Assembly: GCA_947500055.1 (NCBI GenBank) | Contig: CANMQO010000001.1 | Location: forward strand, 372,001-436,000 | Reading direction: 5' to 3' | DNA: 64,000 nucleotides | Origin: an uncultured Paracoccaceae bacterium | GTDB taxonomy: Bacteria > Pseudomonadota > Alphaproteobacteria > Rhodobacterales > Rhodobacteraceae | Part shown: piece by piece, positions 55,060 through 63,450 of the stretch | How positions within the stretch are numbered: position 1 is the stretch's first letter | Layout: the number at the start of each line of letters is the position of its first letter | Program-made: the position numbers and the translations under genes | The notes under the pieces: generated by a model | Databases searched by the model: none | What the model was told of the DNA's origin: nothing | The model's input: the letters and a program-made list of their open reading frames with translations, nothing else

Positions 55060-55938
55060 ATGGCAGCCGTTATTGATATTATTTCCCAGTTGCGCAAAAT
55101 GAATGGTGCTTTCCCAAAGCGCGAGCAGCGCGTTGCGGATTTCGTGCTGTCCAACCTGAAAAACATCGCGTTTCTGCGACAGGCCGAGATTGCGGAAGGG
55201 GCTGACGTTTCCGTCGCAACCGTCAACCGATTCTGCGTGACACTTGGTTGTGAGGGGTTTCAGGACTTCAAGATTCGTCTGGCGCAAAATGTTGCGGTCA
55301 GCCTGCAATACATGGGTGATCCAGCGAGCGACGCGTCGGAAACGCATCAGCTTGTCGGGCAGGTTTTCGGGGCGCTGGTCGATTCCCTAAATCTGGCAAG
55401 AACACAGTTGGACAGTGGCGCCATCGAGCGGGCGATTGATGTATTGGCCAAGTCCAAGCGGATCACCTTCATCGGTGTTGGCGGTGGTTCGGCAAATGTG
55501 GCCCGAGAGGGGGCATTTCGGTTCTTTCGACTTGGCATTCCCGCGGATGCCCATGCAGATGGGTACTTGCAGCGGATGGTTGCCTCAACCTTCGAAGCCG
55601 GCGATGTAATTTTCGCTATCTCCGCAAGCGGCCAGCCGGCCGAACTATTGGATAGTGTTGCCATTGCCCGGCAATACGGGGCGCAGACGATCAGCCTGAC
55701 CAAATCAGGTTCGCCACTTTCCGAGGCAACGGAAGTATCGATCGAAATTGATGTGCCCGAAGACCAGGATATCTACAAACCCACAGCGTCGCGTCTGGTC
55801 TTTATTGCCATCATTGACGTTCTTGCCGCTGGCACCGCGCGCAAACGCCCCAAGCGGGTGCAAGAATATTTGCGTCGCATAAGGACCTCTCTCACGCCTT
55901 TGAGTGGCGATACCGGACCGAAGCCAATTGGCGACTGA
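55060..55938 (+). CDS. MurR/RpiR-family transcriptional regulator
   Basis: A 292-residue regulator: N-terminal HTH_6 domain (about 1-77, with VSVATVNRFCVTLGCEGFQD) and a C-terminal SIS domain (about 125-255, ITFIGVGGGSANVAREGAF; FAISASGQPAELLDSV) that usually senses a phosphosugar. It follows ridA by 9 bp and most likely controls ridA and the divergent importer operon. That it would sense a sugar phosphate while controlling a peptide system is notable. Confidence 0.9.
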   Translation: MAAVIDIISQLRKMNGAFPKREQRVADFVLSNLKNIAFLRQAEIAEGADVSVATVNRFCVTLGCEGFQDFKIRLAQNVAVSLQYMGDPASDASETHQLVGQVFGALVDSLNLARTQLDSGAIERAIDVLAKSKRITFIGVGGGSANVAREGAFRFFRLGIPADAHADGYLQRMVASTFEAGDVIFAISASGQPAELLDSVAIARQYGAQTISLTKSGSPLSEATEVSIEIDVPEDQDIYKPTASRLVFIAIIDVLAAGTARKRPKRVQEYLRRIRTSLTPLSGDTGPKPIGD

Positions 55939-55946
55939 CTTTTTGG

Positions 55947-55965
55947 TGAAATAGCTATATTTTCA
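55947..55965. promoter_or_regulatory. TGAAA-N9-TTTCA inverted repeat after rpiR
   Basis: TGAAA (55947-55951) and TTTCA (55961-55965) flank a nine-base AT-rich core with ATAGCTAT. It shares the GAAA/TTTC half-sites with the palindrome before ridA, so it could be a second RpiR site controlling the next unit, or a weak terminator of rpiR. Confidence 0.25.
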
Positions 55966-56029
55966 GGCGATTTGCGCCGCTAACGGGTGGTCAGGAGTTC
56001 TCGTTTGCTCCGCTTAAAAGCCGTTCGAA

Positions 56030-56072
56030 ATTTAATGTCCTACAATATTGTTGATTTTGTCCGACATTAAAT
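56030..56072. promoter_or_regulatory. Double FadR-type operator over the gntR start
   Basis: ATTTAATGTC (56030-56039) and GACATTAAAT (56063-56072) are perfect 10-bp inverted arms. Inside them lie TGTCCTACA (56036-56044) and TGTCCGACA (56058-56066), two copies of a TGTnnnACA site 22 bp apart (two helical turns). This matches the TNGTNNNACNA class of FadR-subfamily GntR operators. The right arm overlaps the ATG at 56071, so binding should repress the gene itself. Confidence 0.6.
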
Positions 56073-56856
56073 GCAACGTAGCCGTAGATTGGATTCGGGG
56101 CATTCTGCGGTGGTAAGCGAAATACAAAACGACGATCAGATCAGCCCGGCCGAAGCGCTGGAGCGTCTGCCTGCTGGCAGCAATAGTCGTGACGTGCTGG
56201 AAACGCTTTCCCAGATGATCGAGCAAAAGGGATTGAAGGTTGGCGACCGTTTGCCGCCAGAGGTTGAAATCGCGCAACGCCTGGGAATTGGTCGTGCAAA
56301 AGTGCGCGAGGCGCTGACGGCATGGCAGAACATGGGGATTGTTGTGCGTAACAAAAAGGCCGGCACGCGACTGGCCGCCGAAGTGTTTTCAAACGCGATA
56401 CACCTGCCTGTCACCTTGAAACTTGAGGCGGAAAGCCTTTTGCGGACCCATGCCGTGCGTCGCCCATTGGAAATCGAGTCCGTGCGCCTTGCGGCGAGAA
56501 ACGGATCGGATCAGCATCGCAGGCTGATCATGGTGAGGGCGGTCGAACTGATGGCGTCGCTGGAAGCCAATGAAGACTGGCGGCCCGCCGATTATCGCTT
56601 TCACGCAGCCATTCATGCGGCGAGCGGCAATCCGCTATTCGGACAACTCATCCAGCAAATCCAGCAGGCGTTCAAACAGGTTTATGAAACGCCATTTGGG
56701 CAACCACATCTGGGGCAGGCGTCGATCCCGCTGCACATGCCGCTCGCCGAAGCGACGATTGCTGGCAACGCATCAGAGGCCGTTCGGATTACCGAAGAAA
56801 TCATGAACATTGTGGAGGCGGAAATACATCAGGTCATGGAGAGGCAAGATGTCTGA
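56071..56856 (+). CDS. GntR/FadR-family transcriptional regulator
   Basis: A 261-residue regulator: winged HTH at about 40-110 (GDRLPPEVEIAQRLGIGRAK, VREALTAWQNMGIVVRNK) and a C-terminal all-helical FCD ligand domain (about 125-255) with candidate metal-site His residues (DYRFHAAIHAASGN, SIPLHMP). The family usually senses small carboxylates. It is first in an apparent operon with a PLP lyase and a sugar-type ABC importer; the next gene overlaps by 8 bp. Confidence 0.92.
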   Translation: MQRSRRLDSGHSAVVSEIQNDDQISPAEALERLPAGSNSRDVLETLSQMIEQKGLKVGDRLPPEVEIAQRLGIGRAKVREALTAWQNMGIVVRNKKAGTRLAAEVFSNAIHLPVTLKLEAESLLRTHAVRRPLEIESVRLAARNGSDQHRRLIMVRAVELMASLEANEDWRPADYRFHAAIHAASGNPLFGQLIQQIQQAFKQVYETPFGQPHLGQASIPLHMPLAEATIAGNASEAVRITEEIMNIVEAEIHQVMERQDV

Positions 56857-58000
56857 ACCTGGCGACATTGCGACACTTCTGGCGGCTGTATTGGGCGATG
56901 ACGGCGGCCCTGTCACGCCGCCGATTGTGCAGTCTTCGCTGTTCACCTTTGATAGCTATCGGGATTTCGAAGACCGGATGGCAGGGCGTACAGACACGGC
57001 GATCTATACACGGGTCCAGAATCCCACCGTCGCCGCCTTTGAGGGTTTGATGGCAAAGGCCGAGGTTGGCGAAGCTGCGGTTGGTTTTGCATCGGGCATG
57101 GCCGCAATCTCATCGACATTGCTGGCCTTTGTGCAGCCCGGCGACAAGGTCGCCTGCGTTGAGCACGTCTACCCGGACACGTTCCGCCTTATGGAACGGA
57201 TGCTGCGCCCATTTGGGATTGAAACCGCATATTACCCACCGTCACGTTTCGAGGACGACCCGGATTTGCTGGAGGGGGCAAAAGTCGCCTATCTCGAAAG
57301 CCCCAGTTCGGTCGTCTTCCAGCCGTTGAACCTGCGTCGCGTGGCCGAACACGCCCAACGTCACGGAACGCTGACGATGATTGATAACTCCTGGGCCAGC
57401 CCGGTTTTTCAACGCCCGATCACGTCGGGAATCGACATCGTTCTTCATTCGGCCTCGAAATATATCTCGGGGCATTCGGACACGGTTGCGGGGGTGGTGG
57501 TGTCCTCCCATGCCAACATCGCACGCATCCGTGATCTGACCCTGCCGCTTCTTGGTGCGAAGCTGGCGCCTTTCGAAGCGTTTTTGTTGACGCGCGGGTT
57601 ACGCACCTTGTCAATTCGGATGCGCCAACATGAGGCCACGGCCAATCTATTTGTGGACCGGTTGGCGACATTGCCGCAGGTCCGGCGGATCAATTCGCCG
57701 GGCGCCAATGAGGTGCCGGGGCTAACTGGCCGATCCGGGCTGATGTCCGTCGAATTTGATGACAGCGTGGACATTCCGCGCCTTTCGGACGCGTTGAAGC
57801 ATTTCCGATTAGGTGTGAGCTGGGGCGGCTTTGAAAGCCTTATTCTGCCCGCTGGCGTCGCGTTGGCGCAGGCTGGCGAGCAGAACTCTCTACAGAAATT
57901 CGGCGTCTCGCCGCAACTCGTGCGTCTCAGCTTTGGGCTGGAGGATGCCGAAGACCTTTGGGCGGATTTTGAAGCCGCCCTTACCAAGAGCGTGACCTGA
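56849..58000 (+). CDS. Cys/Met metabolism PLP enzyme (cystathionine beta-lyase-like)
   Basis: A fold-type I PLP enzyme of 383 residues in the cystathionine beta-lyase/gamma-synthase family. The PLP lysine is K204 in HSASKYISGHSD; IYTRVQNPTVAAFE and FASGMAAISSTLLAF supply cofactor-phosphate contacts. It could be a beta-lyase, gamma-lyase or a related enzyme on another substrate. The frame extends to 56810; ATG 56849 gives the natural start. Its place in a sugar-importer operon is unusual. Confidence 0.88.
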   Translation: MSEPGDIATLLAAVLGDDGGPVTPPIVQSSLFTFDSYRDFEDRMAGRTDTAIYTRVQNPTVAAFEGLMAKAEVGEAAVGFASGMAAISSTLLAFVQPGDKVACVEHVYPDTFRLMERMLRPFGIETAYYPPSRFEDDPDLLEGAKVAYLESPSSVVFQPLNLRRVAEHAQRHGTLTMIDNSWASPVFQRPITSGIDIVLHSASKYISGHSDTVAGVVVSSHANIARIRDLTLPLLGAKLAPFEAFLLTRGLRTLSIRMRQHEATANLFVDRLATLPQVRRINSPGANEVPGLTGRSGLMSVEFDDSVDIPRLSDALKHFRLGVSWGGFESLILPAGVALAQAGEQNSLQKFGVSPQLVRLSFGLEDAEDLWADFEAALTKSVT

Positions 58001-58041
58001 TATCTGGGCCACGAAAGACAAACGATAACCAAGGAAGGAAA

Positions 58042-59304
58042 ATGATGAAACATATTCTGACAGGGATATCCACGGCGGCGATCTTGATGGGATCCGCTGC
58101 CTTTGCCGAAACGAACCTGAAACTGGTGGAGGTGATTACCAGCCCCGAACGGACCGAAGTCCTGCAAGCCATCGTGGATGAATTTGAGGCTGCCAATGAA
58201 GGCGTCACCGTCGAAATCGTCTCACTGCCATGGGGAAGCGCATTCGAAAAGCTGGCGACAATGGTGGCCGGTGGTGACATTCCCGATGTCGTAGAAATGC
58301 CGGACACGTGGCAGGCGCTTTATGCGGGCTCGGACCAGCTTGTCAGCTTGAAAGATCATGTTGCAGGCTGGGAACATGGCGCGACGCTGACCGAAAAAAC
58401 TGTCGCCATGGGAAGCCAAGCGGGCGATCTATATATGATCCCCTACGGCTTCTATCTGCGGGCGATGTTCTACAACAAGAAACTTCTGGCCGAAGCGGGC
58501 GTCGAAAGCCCCCCGGCCACCATGGAGGAGTTCATGGCGGCATCCGCCGCTGTGTCAGAGCTTGATGGCAAATACGGCTACTGCCTGCGTGGCGGTCCGG
58601 GTGGGACAAACGGTTGGATCATGTTTGGCGCCACGATGAATGGCACCAATGAATTCTTTACCGAAGACGGGGTGAGCCGGATCAACGAACCGGGTTCCGT
58701 CGAAGGCATCCAGTTCATGATCGACATGTATCAAAACGGTTATGCACCAAAAGACAGCGTCAACTGGGGGTTCAACGAAATTGTTGCGGGCTTCTATTCA
58801 GGCACCTGCGCATTTCTTGATCAGGACCCGGATGCCCTGATCGCGATTGCGGAGCGGATGCCAGCGGAAGATTTCGCTGTGATCCCGATGCCGGTTGGCC
58901 CGTCGGGCAAGGCTTTTCCGACAATCGGATTCGCGGGATGGTCGATCTTCAGCGCGACCGAGCATGAAGAGGAGAGCTTTGATCTTGTCGCTGCCCTTTC
59001 ATCGCCCGAAGCAAACTCGACATGGGCCAAGCGGGTTGGCGTTATTCCCATCCATGTCGGCGCTGATCAGGATCCGCATTTTCAAACCGAGCAGTTCAAG
59101 GGCTGGTTCGATGAGTTGAACGGGGAACAATACGAACCGACAACCATGCCGACCTATCTTGAGCAGTGGGGATATTTCGCCAGTACTGTCCTGCTGGAAA
59201 GCAGTCAGGAGGCCTTGCTGGGTCAGCGGTCCGCACAGGATGTGGCCGACGAATGGGCCACACTTTTGACGGACGAATACGCCAAGTGGAAAGCCAGCCA
59301 GTGA
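58042..59304 (+). CDS. Sugar-type ABC transporter substrate-binding protein
   Basis: A 420-residue family 1 SBP with a signal peptide (1-23, ending GSAAFA), then NLKLVEVITSPERTEVLQAI, GGDIPDVVEMPDTWQALYAG and the C-terminal hinge parts. The class binds sugars, polyols or glycerol-3-phosphate diesters. A strong AAGGAAGG precedes the double ATG. The stop overlaps the permease GTG start (GTGA). Confidence 0.93.
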   Translation: MMKHILTGISTAAILMGSAAFAETNLKLVEVITSPERTEVLQAIVDEFEAANEGVTVEIVSLPWGSAFEKLATMVAGGDIPDVVEMPDTWQALYAGSDQLVSLKDHVAGWEHGATLTEKTVAMGSQAGDLYMIPYGFYLRAMFYNKKLLAEAGVESPPATMEEFMAASAAVSELDGKYGYCLRGGPGGTNGWIMFGATMNGTNEFFTEDGVSRINEPGSVEGIQFMIDMYQNGYAPKDSVNWGFNEIVAGFYSGTCAFLDQDPDALIAIAERMPAEDFAVIPMPVGPSGKAFPTIGFAGWSIFSATEHEEESFDLVAALSSPEANSTWAKRVGVIPIHVGADQDPHFQTEQFKGWFDELNGEQYEPTTMPTYLEQWGYFASTVLLESSQEALLGQRSAQDVADEWATLLTDEYAKWKASQ

Positions 59305-60236
59305 CGGCGAAGACCAATAAAAACGTCATGCCCGGGGACACCCGGGCGCGACGCTCGCTCTACCTGCAATATTTGGTAGAGCCATTCTACTACCTGTCGC
59401 CCGCCATCATCCTGATTGGCGCTGTGATGATGGTGCCGCTGATCATCGGTATCTCCTATTCATTCCAGTCAATCGAGCTTTTGAACCCGTTCAAGAACGG
59501 TTGGGTTGGCTTTGAGAATTATGGAAAGCTTTGGGGTGACAGAAAATTCTGGATTGCGCTGGAGAACACATTCTTCTGGACCTTCTGGTCCATCACATTC
59601 CAGTTCTTTCTGGGCCTTGGTCTGGCCATGTTGCTGAACACGAATTTCTACGGTAAAAAACTGTTTCAGGCGCTGGTTTTCCTGCCATGGGCCGTGCCAA
59701 CATTTTTGTCCGCACTCACCTGGGCCTGGCTTTTTAATCCGGTTATCGGGCCGTTGCCGCATTGGTTGGCAGCCCTTGGTATCCTGTCCGAACCCTACAA
59801 CATCCTGGGTGATCCCGATCTGGCAATGTGGGGGCCGATCACGGCCAATATCTGGTTCGGCGTTCCGTTTTTTGCGATCACACTGCTTGCCGCGCTGCAG
59901 TCCATTCCATCCGAGTTATATGAGGCGGCAGAGATTGACGGCGCCACGCCATGGCAAACCTTCACCAAGATCACCCTGCCGTTTCTCGCCCCGATGATTG
60001 CGATCACCGTGATGTTGCGTACCATCTGGATCGCCAATTTCGCTGACCTGATTTTTGTCATGACTGGCGGCGGGCCGGCAAACTCGACCCAGATCCTGTC
60101 CACCTATATTTTCACCACCGCCTTCAGGAAACTGGACTTTGGTTATGCATCAACCATTGCGGTCGCTTTGTTGGTGATCCTTTTGATCTACGCGGTGATT
60201 TTACTGTGGCTTCGCAAGAAGCTGGTCAAGATTTGA
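59301..60236 (+). CDS. Sugar-type ABC transporter permease 1
   Basis: A 311-residue permease of the MalF/UgpA type with six helices and the EAA-loop EAAEIDGATPWQTFTKITLP. The translation start is GTG 59301, overlapping the stop of the binding-protein gene; ATG 59328 is an alternative. Gene order SBP-permease-permease-ATPase is complete. Confidence 0.93.
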   Translation: MTAKTNKNVMPGDTRARRSLYLQYLVEPFYYLSPAIILIGAVMMVPLIIGISYSFQSIELLNPFKNGWVGFENYGKLWGDRKFWIALENTFFWTFWSITFQFFLGLGLAMLLNTNFYGKKLFQALVFLPWAVPTFLSALTWAWLFNPVIGPLPHWLAALGILSEPYNILGDPDLAMWGPITANIWFGVPFFAITLLAALQSIPSELYEAAEIDGATPWQTFTKITLPFLAPMIAITVMLRTIWIANFADLIFVMTGGGPANSTQILSTYIFTTAFRKLDFGYASTIAVALLVILLIYAVILLWLRKKLVKI

Positions 60237-60246
60237 GGAGCCGCAC

Positions 60247-61089
60247 TTGTCCGTAGCTGCACGCCGCCATCCGGCCCTGACGATCGGGAAATACGCCGCT
60301 CTTGCGTTCTACCTGGCTTTTGCGCTGTTCCCGCTTTACTGGTTGCTGAAGATTGCAATCACCCCTGATGCCCTGATTTATTCCGAAGGAACCCGGCTGT
60401 TCCCAAGTGCAGTGTCCTTTGACAATTTCAGAACCGTGGTCTTTCAGACTGATTTTCTTGCGTATTTTGGAAATTCACTGACAGTGTCGCTGGCCACTGC
60501 GGCCATTACAACGCTGATTGCCGCGGCGGCGGGCTATGCATTCTCGCGGTTTGATTTCATGGGCAAGCGGATCATCATCGCGCTGATGCTGATTACCCAG
60601 ATGTTCCCTCTTTTGATGATCATTGCGCCCATCTATCGCATCGTCGGCCAGCTTGGGCTGCTGAACTCACTGACCAGTCTGATCATCGTTTATACGGCCT
60701 TCAACATCCCCTTTGCGACATTCCTGATGCAATCCTTCTTTGACGGCATCCCGAAAGACCTGGAGGAGGCGGCGATGATGGATGGCTGCTCGCGCTTTCA
60801 GGCGCTTCGCAAAGTGGTCTTCCCGCTGACGCTTCCCGGGCTCGGTGCGACGCTCGGCTTTGTCTTTACGGCGGCTTGGTCTGAGTTGCTATTCGCGCTC
60901 ATGCTGATTTCCAAGAACGACGCAATGACCTTTCCCGTCGGGCTATTGACCTTTGTTTCAAAGTTTTCGGTCGATTGGGGGCAAATGATGGCGGCGGGCG
61001 TGCTGGCGCTGATCCCAAGCTGCCTGTTTTTCATCTTCATTCAACGTTACCTCGTGCAGGGCCTCACGTCCGGCGCGGTCAAGGGATAG
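60247..61089 (+). CDS. Sugar-type ABC transporter permease 2
   Basis: A 280-residue MalG/UgpE-type permease with EAA-loop EEAAMMDGCSRFQALRKVVFP and six predicted helices. Start TTG 60247 follows GAGGAG at a good distance; no ATG fits. It lies 10 bp after the first permease and 10 bp before the ATPase. Confidence 0.92.
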   Translation: MSVAARRHPALTIGKYAALAFYLAFALFPLYWLLKIAITPDALIYSEGTRLFPSAVSFDNFRTVVFQTDFLAYFGNSLTVSLATAAITTLIAAAAGYAFSRFDFMGKRIIIALMLITQMFPLLMIIAPIYRIVGQLGLLNSLTSLIIVYTAFNIPFATFLMQSFFDGIPKDLEEAAMMDGCSRFQALRKVVFPLTLPGLGATLGFVFTAAWSELLFALMLISKNDAMTFPVGLLTFVSKFSVDWGQMMAAGVLALIPSCLFFIFIQRYLVQGLTSGAVKG

Positions 61090-61099
61090 GAGTACAATC

Positions 61100-62167
61100 A
61101 TGGCACGCATCGAATTGCGCGACGTCGTGAAACGCTATGGGGCTGTCGAAGTTCTTCGCGATATCAACCTTGATATCACTGACGGAGAATTCATTGTTCT
61201 GGTGGGCCCGTCAGGTTGCGGCAAATCCACATTGCTGCGAATGATTGCAGGGTTGGAGCCCATTACGGCAGGTGATTTTCTGATTGATGGCGCGCGGATG
61301 AATGATCTGCGACCGCGTGACCGCGACATCGCCATGGTGTTCCAGTCCTATGCGCTTTACCCCCATATGGATGTCGCGCGGAATATGGGCTTCTCGATGG
61401 AGATCCGCAAAGATCCCACCGAGGAACGCAAGAACAAGGTGGCGCAGGCCGCGGCGACCCTTGGGCTCAGCGCCTTGACGGACCGATTGCCGAAGGCCCT
61501 GTCCGGGGGGCAGCGACAGCGCGTCGCCATGGGGCGCGCTATCATCCGCGATCCGCGCGCCTTTCTTTTTGACGAACCCCTGTCGAACCTTGACGCGGCC
61601 TTGCGTGTTGAAATGCGGCTTGAAATCGCGCGTTTGCACCAGAAGCTTGGTGCCACGATGATCTATGTCACCCACGATCAGGTTGAGGCGTTGACCCTCG
61701 CGGATCGGATTGTCGTTTTGAACGGCGGCGATATTCAGCAAGTTGGTGGTCCGCTTGATCTTTATGAACGTCCTGCCAATAAATTCGTGGCCCAGTTCAT
61801 AGGTTCACCAACGATGAATGTGGTGCCTGTGTCGGGGACCGAAGCGGGGGTTACCATCGCCAACGGTAAAACCATCGCATTGCCACACCTTCCCGACACG
61901 CAACAGGCCGTCGAAATGGGAATTCGCCCGGAGCATCTGGATGTGGTCGATCCCGGGGCTGGCGACTTGAATGCGGTGGCTGACGTGGTTGAGCATTTGG
62001 GTTCCGACACGAATATCTATGTCAAAGTCGACGGCGTCGGCCCTTTGATGGTGCGCAAGCACGGCAATATTCCGGCAAAATCGGGTGACCGATTGGGATT
62101 GCGCGTGCGATCCGAGAAAGTTCACATCTTTGCACCTGATGGCACGGCGCTGCGCCGCGCGGCCTGA
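61100..62167 (+). CDS. Sugar-type ABC transporter ATPase (MalK/UgpC type)
   Basis: A 355-residue ATPase: Walker A GPSGCGKSTLL, Q-loop FQSYALYPHM, signature [15 protein letters not shown], Walker B AFLFDEPLSNLD, H-loop THDQVEALTLADRI, and a C-terminal OB regulatory domain (about 240-355). It closes the importer operon and converges with the glycerate kinase gene. Confidence 0.95.
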   Translation: MARIELRDVVKRYGAVEVLRDINLDITDGEFIVLVGPSGCGKSTLLRMIAGLEPITAGDFLIDGARMNDLRPRDRDIAMVFQSYALYPHMDVARNMGFSMEIRKDPTEERKNKVAQAAATLGLSALTDRLPKALSGGQRQRVAMGRAIIRDPRAFLFDEPLSNLDAALRVEMRLEIARLHQKLGATMIYVTHDQVEALTLADRIVVLNGGDIQQVGGPLDLYERPANKFVAQFIGSPTMNVVPVSGTEAGVTIANGKTIALPHLPDTQQAVEMGIRPEHLDVVDPGAGDLNAVADVVEHLGSDTNIYVKVDGVGPLMVRKHGNIPAKSGDRLGLRVRSEKVHIFAPDGTALRRAA

Positions 62168-62193
62168 AAGAGAAAGTTGATCGCAGGTAGGGC

Positions 62194-63450
62194 CTATTGC
62201 GCCGCGCGCAGAAATAACTGCACATCTGCTACGTTTGTGCCCGTCGCACCAGTCTTTAGCAGGGCGCCTGCTGCATCCAAGATCCTGTAGCTGTCATTGT
62301 CCTGCAACGCGGCATCAACATTGATGTTATTGGCATGTGCGACCGCCAGGGTTCCGGGGTCGACAAGCCCGCCTGCGGCATCCGTGGGGCCATCCCGACC
62401 GTCTGTTCCACCGCTCAGGAAAACCCACTTACCGGGCAGATCACGGGCAAGTCTGGCGAAGCGCGCTGCCAGTTCCTGATTGCGTCCGCCGCGCCCGTTT
62501 CCGGTAATGTTCACGGTGGTTTCGCCGCCCCAGATGATGAGTTGGCGATTGGTGCCGGGCGTCGTCTGAATATGTTGAATGATGCTTTGCGCTGCGACAT
62601 CAACATCGCCGACCAAGGGGTCTTTCACGACCTGCGTTGTCCAATCTGGCGCGGCCTTCGCGATTGCGGCAAGGCTTTGCGCATTTGTGCAGACAAGTTC
62701 CGTGTCAGCTGAATGTGGCGTCATGGGCTTGGGGTTTTTTAGCAAATCACGGGCTGTGACGGGCAGTTTCGCCCATAAACCAGCACCTTTTAGAGTAGCC
62801 AGGTTATTTGTGTGTTGCATTGCCGGGACGGTGGGACCGCTGGCAATCATCCCCGGGTCATCCCCAACCACATCCGAGATGATCAGGCTGCGCACCGGGG
62901 CCGGGTGGGCGATGTCCAGCAACCCACCGCCTTTCAAAACCGAAAGCTGCTGGCGTATGCGGTTCATCTGGCAAATGTCCAAACCACCGCCCAGCAGAAT
63001 TTCATTGACCTTGATTTTGTCAGCGAGTGTCAGCCCATCGCGCGGCGTCGGCAAAAGCGCCGAACCGCCGCCCGACACCAGACAAAGCACCTGATCGTCG
63101 GCCGAAGCAGATTGCAACATCTCGATGACCGCAATGCCGGCATCCAAACCATTTTGATCGGGCAGGGGATGACCCGCCGCCATGACACGGCAGCCTTCGA
63201 TGTCGCGGGCGTTTTCGTAGTTGGGAACGGCGATCGCGCTGACCGGCTGACCCAACGGAACGTGCCGCAATCCCTGTTCCATCATCGCGCAAGACGCCTT
63301 GCCAAACGCGATAATGAGAATCCGGCCTTTTGCGTTAAATACGAAAGGCTTAGCATCCAATGCGCGTTGAACCGCAAGTGCCGGATCCGCAGCCCGGACG
63401 CCTGTCATGAACAGGGCCCGGGCCATTTCCTTTAACGCAACCGGTGTCAT
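62194..63450 (-). CDS. Glycerate kinase (MOFRL family)
   Basis: A 418-residue MOFRL/GckA-type enzyme, historically also named hydroxypyruvate reductase TtuD, forming 2-phosphoglycerate from D-glycerate. Motifs: LIIAFGKASCAMMEQGL, LCLVSGGGSALLPTP, SDVVGDDPGMIASGPTVP and the C-terminal GGTDGRDGPTDAAGGLVD. Its start overlaps the following lyase gene's stop by 4 bp (minus strand). It would feed three-carbon acids into glycolysis. Confidence 0.92.
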   Translation of the reverse strand: MTPVALKEMARALFMTGVRAADPALAVQRALDAKPFVFNAKGRILIIAFGKASCAMMEQGLRHVPLGQPVSAIAVPNYENARDIEGCRVMAAGHPLPDQNGLDAGIAVIEMLQSASADDQVLCLVSGGGSALLPTPRDGLTLADKIKVNEILLGGGLDICQMNRIRQQLSVLKGGGLLDIAHPAPVRSLIISDVVGDDPGMIASGPTVPAMQHTNNLATLKGAGLWAKLPVTARDLLKNPKPMTPHSADTELVCTNAQSLAAIAKAAPDWTTQVVKDPLVGDVDVAAQSIIQHIQTTPGTNRQLIIWGGETTVNITGNGRGGRNQELAARFARLARDLPGKWVFLSGGTDGRDGPTDAAGGLVDPGTLAVAHANNINVDAALQDNDSYRILDAAGALLKTGATGTNVADVQLFLRAAQ

